Shown one piece after another: positions 5,804 through 7,355 of a stretch of 7,355 nucleotides of DNA. Source of the stretch: RGIG8700 sp964568815 (GTDB taxonomy: Bacteria; Bacillota; Clostridia; RGIG6154); assembly GCA_964568815.1 (NCBI GenBank), contig CAZMRY010000072.1:1-7355 (forward strand), given 5' to 3'. The stretch's first letter is position 1; every line of letters starts with the position of its first letter. Below the pieces are notes generated by a model, which saw only the letters and a list, made by a program, of their open reading frames with translations, was not told where the DNA came from and did no database searches. The position numbers and the translations under genes are program-made.

Positions 5804-6859
5804 TCAAAAATCAAAAGTGATATTATCTTCAGGCTTGATATCTATTTTCCAGCCTGTGAGCTTTGCAGCAAGTCTTGCGTTCTGACCTTCCTTACCGATA
5901 GCAAGTGAAAGCTGGAATGCAGGAACAGTAACCTTGCACATTTTTTCACCTTCAACGATTTCCATAGAAACAACCTTTGCAGGGCTGAGTGCCGCCGCAA
6001 TAAATTCTTTTGGGTCTTCGCTCCAGTTAACAATGTCAATCTTTTCGCCGCCGAGAGCATCAACAACTGCCTGAACTCTCTTGCCCCCCTGACCTACACA
6101 TGAGCCAACAGGATCAACATTTTCATTTTCCGAATAAACTGCAATTTTTGTTCTTGAACCTGCTTCTCTTGAAACAGCCTTAACAACAACAGTACCGTCC
6201 TGAATTTCAGGAACTTCGTTTTCAAAAAGCTTTGCAACAATACCCGAATTGCTTCTTGATACAATATATTCAGCACCATAGTTAGTTTTGTTAACTTTTA
6301 TAACATAAAGCTTAAGTCTGTCGCCCGGCTTGAATTCTTCGCCTTCAACCTGTTCAGAAGGTGGAATGATAGCCTCACTTCCGCCTCCGATATCAACTAC
6401 AATGTTTTTCTTGTCAACTCTTCTTACAACACCTGTTAAAACTGTGTTTTCCTTCTTACTGCCTTCTTTGAATTTCTTTTCGCTTTCAGCATCTCTTAAT
6501 TTCTGAACAACAACCTGTTTAGCTGTCTGTGCGGCAATTCTTGAGAAAGGTCTCTGGTCAATTTCTTCAACGATTACATCGCCGATTTCATATTCAGGAT
6601 TAATTTCTCTTGCCTCGTCAAGGTCGTATTCACCCTCAAGACCCATACCGTTTTCAACAACAGGTCTGTGTCTGTAAACCCTGATGTTTGCTGTTTCTCT
6701 GTCCATGCTTACAACAATGTCTGCACCTTTCATACCTGCAGAGCTTTTCTTGTATGCAATCGCAAGAGCTGTTTCAATGGCTTCAAACATATATTCTCTG
6801 CTGATGCCTTTTTCTTTTTCAAGCATTGTTAATGCACTAAGTAATTCATGATTATCCAC
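5804..6859 (-). CDS. nusA: Transcription termination/antitermination factor NusA
   Basis: NusA binds RNA polymerase and nascent RNA, and modulates pausing, intrinsic termination and antitermination. The 351-residue protein has the RNAP-binding N-terminal domain at about 1-128 (RIAAQTAKQVVVQKLRDAE at 107-125). The S1 domain is at about 137-203 (TGVVRRVDKKNIVVDIGGG, 142-160). Two KH domains follow, with GxxG loops GQGG at 256-259 and GKEG at 322-325. The segment SREAGSRTKIAVYS at 230-243 is typical. It stops after KH2 and lacks the acidic repeats of E. coli NusA, as is usual in Firmicutes. The GTG start at 6857-6859 is supported by TAAGGAGG, which includes the rimP stop, at ten bases spacing, and by homologous N-termini (ELLSALTMLEKEKGI). 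The gap from rimP is 15 bases, the longest in the cluster. Confidence 0.98.
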   Translation of the reverse strand: MDNHELLSALTMLEKEKGISREYMFEAIETALAIAYKKSSAGMKGADIVVSMDRETANIRVYRHRPVVENGMGLEGEYDLDEAREINPEYEIGDVIVEEIDQRPFSRIAAQTAKQVVVQKLRDAESEKKFKEGSKKENTVLTGVVRRVDKKNIVVDIGGGSEAIIPPSEQVEGEEFKPGDRLKLYVIKVNKTNYGAEYIVSRSNSGIVAKLFENEVPEIQDGTVVVKAVSREAGSRTKIAVYSENENVDPVGSCVGQGGKRVQAVVDALGGEKIDIVNWSEDPKEFIAAALSPAKVVSMEIVEGEKMCKVTVPAFQLSLAIGKEGQNARLAAKLTGWKIDIKPEDNITFDF

Positions 6860-6869
6860 TTTCTTTATT

Positions 6870-6876
6870 CCTCCTT
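6870..6876 (-). promoter_or_regulatory. Ribosome binding site for the GTG start of nusA
   Basis: The minus strand reads AAGGAGG followed by ten bases and GTG at 6857-6859. Its first bases are part of the rimP TAA stop (TAAGGAGG). It is the strongest ribosome site in the window and supports the GTG start. Confidence 0.75.
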
Positions 6877-7327
6877 AAAATTCTGCCACAAGTCTTACTG
6901 AGGCAACCTTTTCATTTTCAATTTTAATTTCTTCACCTGCATCAATAACGAGAAATTCATCGTTTCTTTCAACAAGTATTCCTTCAAGCTTTTTACTGCC
7001 TTCTACTGCCTTGTAAAAGCTTGCAAGTACCTTTTCGCCTTTAAAGCGGTCGAAATCTCTCTGTCTTTTAAGCTGTCTTTCAATTCCGGGAGACGAAACC
7101 TCAAGATAACTGTAATCAACATCTTTCTCATCTAAAATATCCTGCAGCGGTCTGTGAACATTTTCGCAATCTTCAATGTTAACTCCGCCCTCAATTCTGT
7201 CGATAAAAACTCTGAGCATATAATCACTGCCCTCTTTTTTAAACTCAACATCATAGATGAAAAGTCCGAACTGTTCTGCAATCGGAGTTGCCAGTTCTTC
7301 AACCATCACTTCAATCCTACTTGCCAT
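6875..7327 (-). CDS. rimP: Ribosome maturation factor RimP
   Basis: RimP binds the 30S subunit and helps S12 incorporation and early 30S assembly. The 150-residue length is normal. The N-terminal alpha/beta domain (about 1-83) contains VEELATPIAEQFGLFIYDVE at 9-28, NIEDCENVHRPLQDILDE at 50-67 and the signature YLEVSSPGIER at 74-84. The C-terminal SH3-like domain covers about 85-150 (RDFDRFKGEKV, 90-100). The canonical R-P-L after SSPGxxR reads R-Q-L here, a small deviation. The ATG at 7325-7327 fits homologues. An in-frame TGA lies 16 bases upstream with no other start between, so an N-terminal extension is excluded. The best ribosome site, AAAGGAG, is an unusually long 15 bases away. It is the first gene of the cluster in this window, as in most Gram-positive bacteria. 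Confidence 0.96.
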   Translation of the reverse strand: MASRIEVMVEELATPIAEQFGLFIYDVEFKKEGSDYMLRVFIDRIEGGVNIEDCENVHRPLQDILDEKDVDYSYLEVSSPGIERQLKRQRDFDRFKGEKVLASFYKAVEGSKKLEGILVERNDEFLVIDAGEEIKIENEKVASVRLVAEF

Positions 7328-7342
7328 TTTCTCACTCGTTAA

Positions 7343-7349
7343 CTCCTTT
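7343..7349 (-). promoter_or_regulatory. Ribosome binding site upstream of rimP, unusual spacing
   Basis: The minus strand reads AAAGGAG, a good site, but it is 15 bases from the rimP ATG (7325-7327). The same site is seven bases from a GTG at 7333-7335 that opens a nine-codon out-of-frame ORF ending at a TGA (7306-7308) inside rimP. Only a few more bases exist in the window, so no promoter can be seen. Confidence 0.5.
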
Positions 7350-7355
7350 CACAAA

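Noticed and set aside
6860..6874. The rimP-nusA gap as a promoter or regulatory region
   Set aside because: It is only 15 bases long and almost wholly used by the nusA ribosome site and spacer.
1..7355. A defence, mobile or other novel system
   Set aside because: Every stretch is covered by conserved housekeeping genes in a familiar order; there are no terminal repeats, recombinase motifs, CRISPR-like repeats or orphan genes.

Overview
This window holds one tightly packed, all-minus-strand housekeeping cluster: the nusA-infB operon of transcription and translation-assembly factors. Read 5' to 3' on the minus strand (high to low coordinates) the order is rimP, nusA, ylxR (rnpM), ylxQ, infB, rbfA, nrnA, truB, ribF. 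The first codons of a further gene then run off the low-coordinate edge. Nine genes look complete and intact, with no frameshift, insertion sequence, tRNA, rRNA or CRISPR array. No gene on the plus strand can be supported; the open frames there are shadows of the minus-strand genes.

The organism is most likely a low-to-moderate GC Firmicute of the class Clostridia. The reasons are the gene order, the presence of the paired small genes ylxR and ylxQ, a DHH-family nrnA between rbfA and truB, the absence of a ylxP-like gene between infB and rbfA, strong AAGGAGG-type ribosome sites, a short NusA without C-terminal acidic repeats, and a Lys/Glu-rich IF2 linker. A gut Oscillospiraceae-like lineage is possible but is only an impression from the protein style. 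Stops are TAA and TGA, consistent with the standard bacterial code.

Layout: 7328-7355 is the short upstream edge, with a ribosome site but no visible promoter. 6875-7327 is rimP (30S maturation) and 5804-6859 is nusA (transcription elongation, pausing and antitermination). 5542-5802 is ylxR and 5253-5555 is ylxQ (small RNA-binding proteins). 2923-5259 is infB (IF2), 2548-2919 is rbfA (30S maturation), 1611-2564 is nrnA (nanoRNA and pAp degradation), 896-1609 is truB (tRNA psi55 synthase) and 5-895 is ribF (FMN/FAD synthesis). The largest gap between genes is 15 bases, and four or five junctions overlap. One polycistronic mRNA with translational coupling is therefore the simplest reading; its promoter and terminator lie outside the window.

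The gene set joins ribosome assembly (RimP, RbfA), initiation (IF2), RNA polymerase control (NusA), RNA turnover (NrnA) and tRNA modification (TruB), with flavin cofactor synthesis at the tail. I found no convincing new biological system. The points worth a second look are modest: a TruB that ends without room for a PUA domain, a RibF whose HxGH nucleotidyltransferase motif reads HKAH, a four-cysteine YlxR, an oddly spaced rimP start with a possible nine-codon upstream ORF, an IF2 linker with repeats and a possibly conserved island, and a marked excess of the hexamer AAGCTT.
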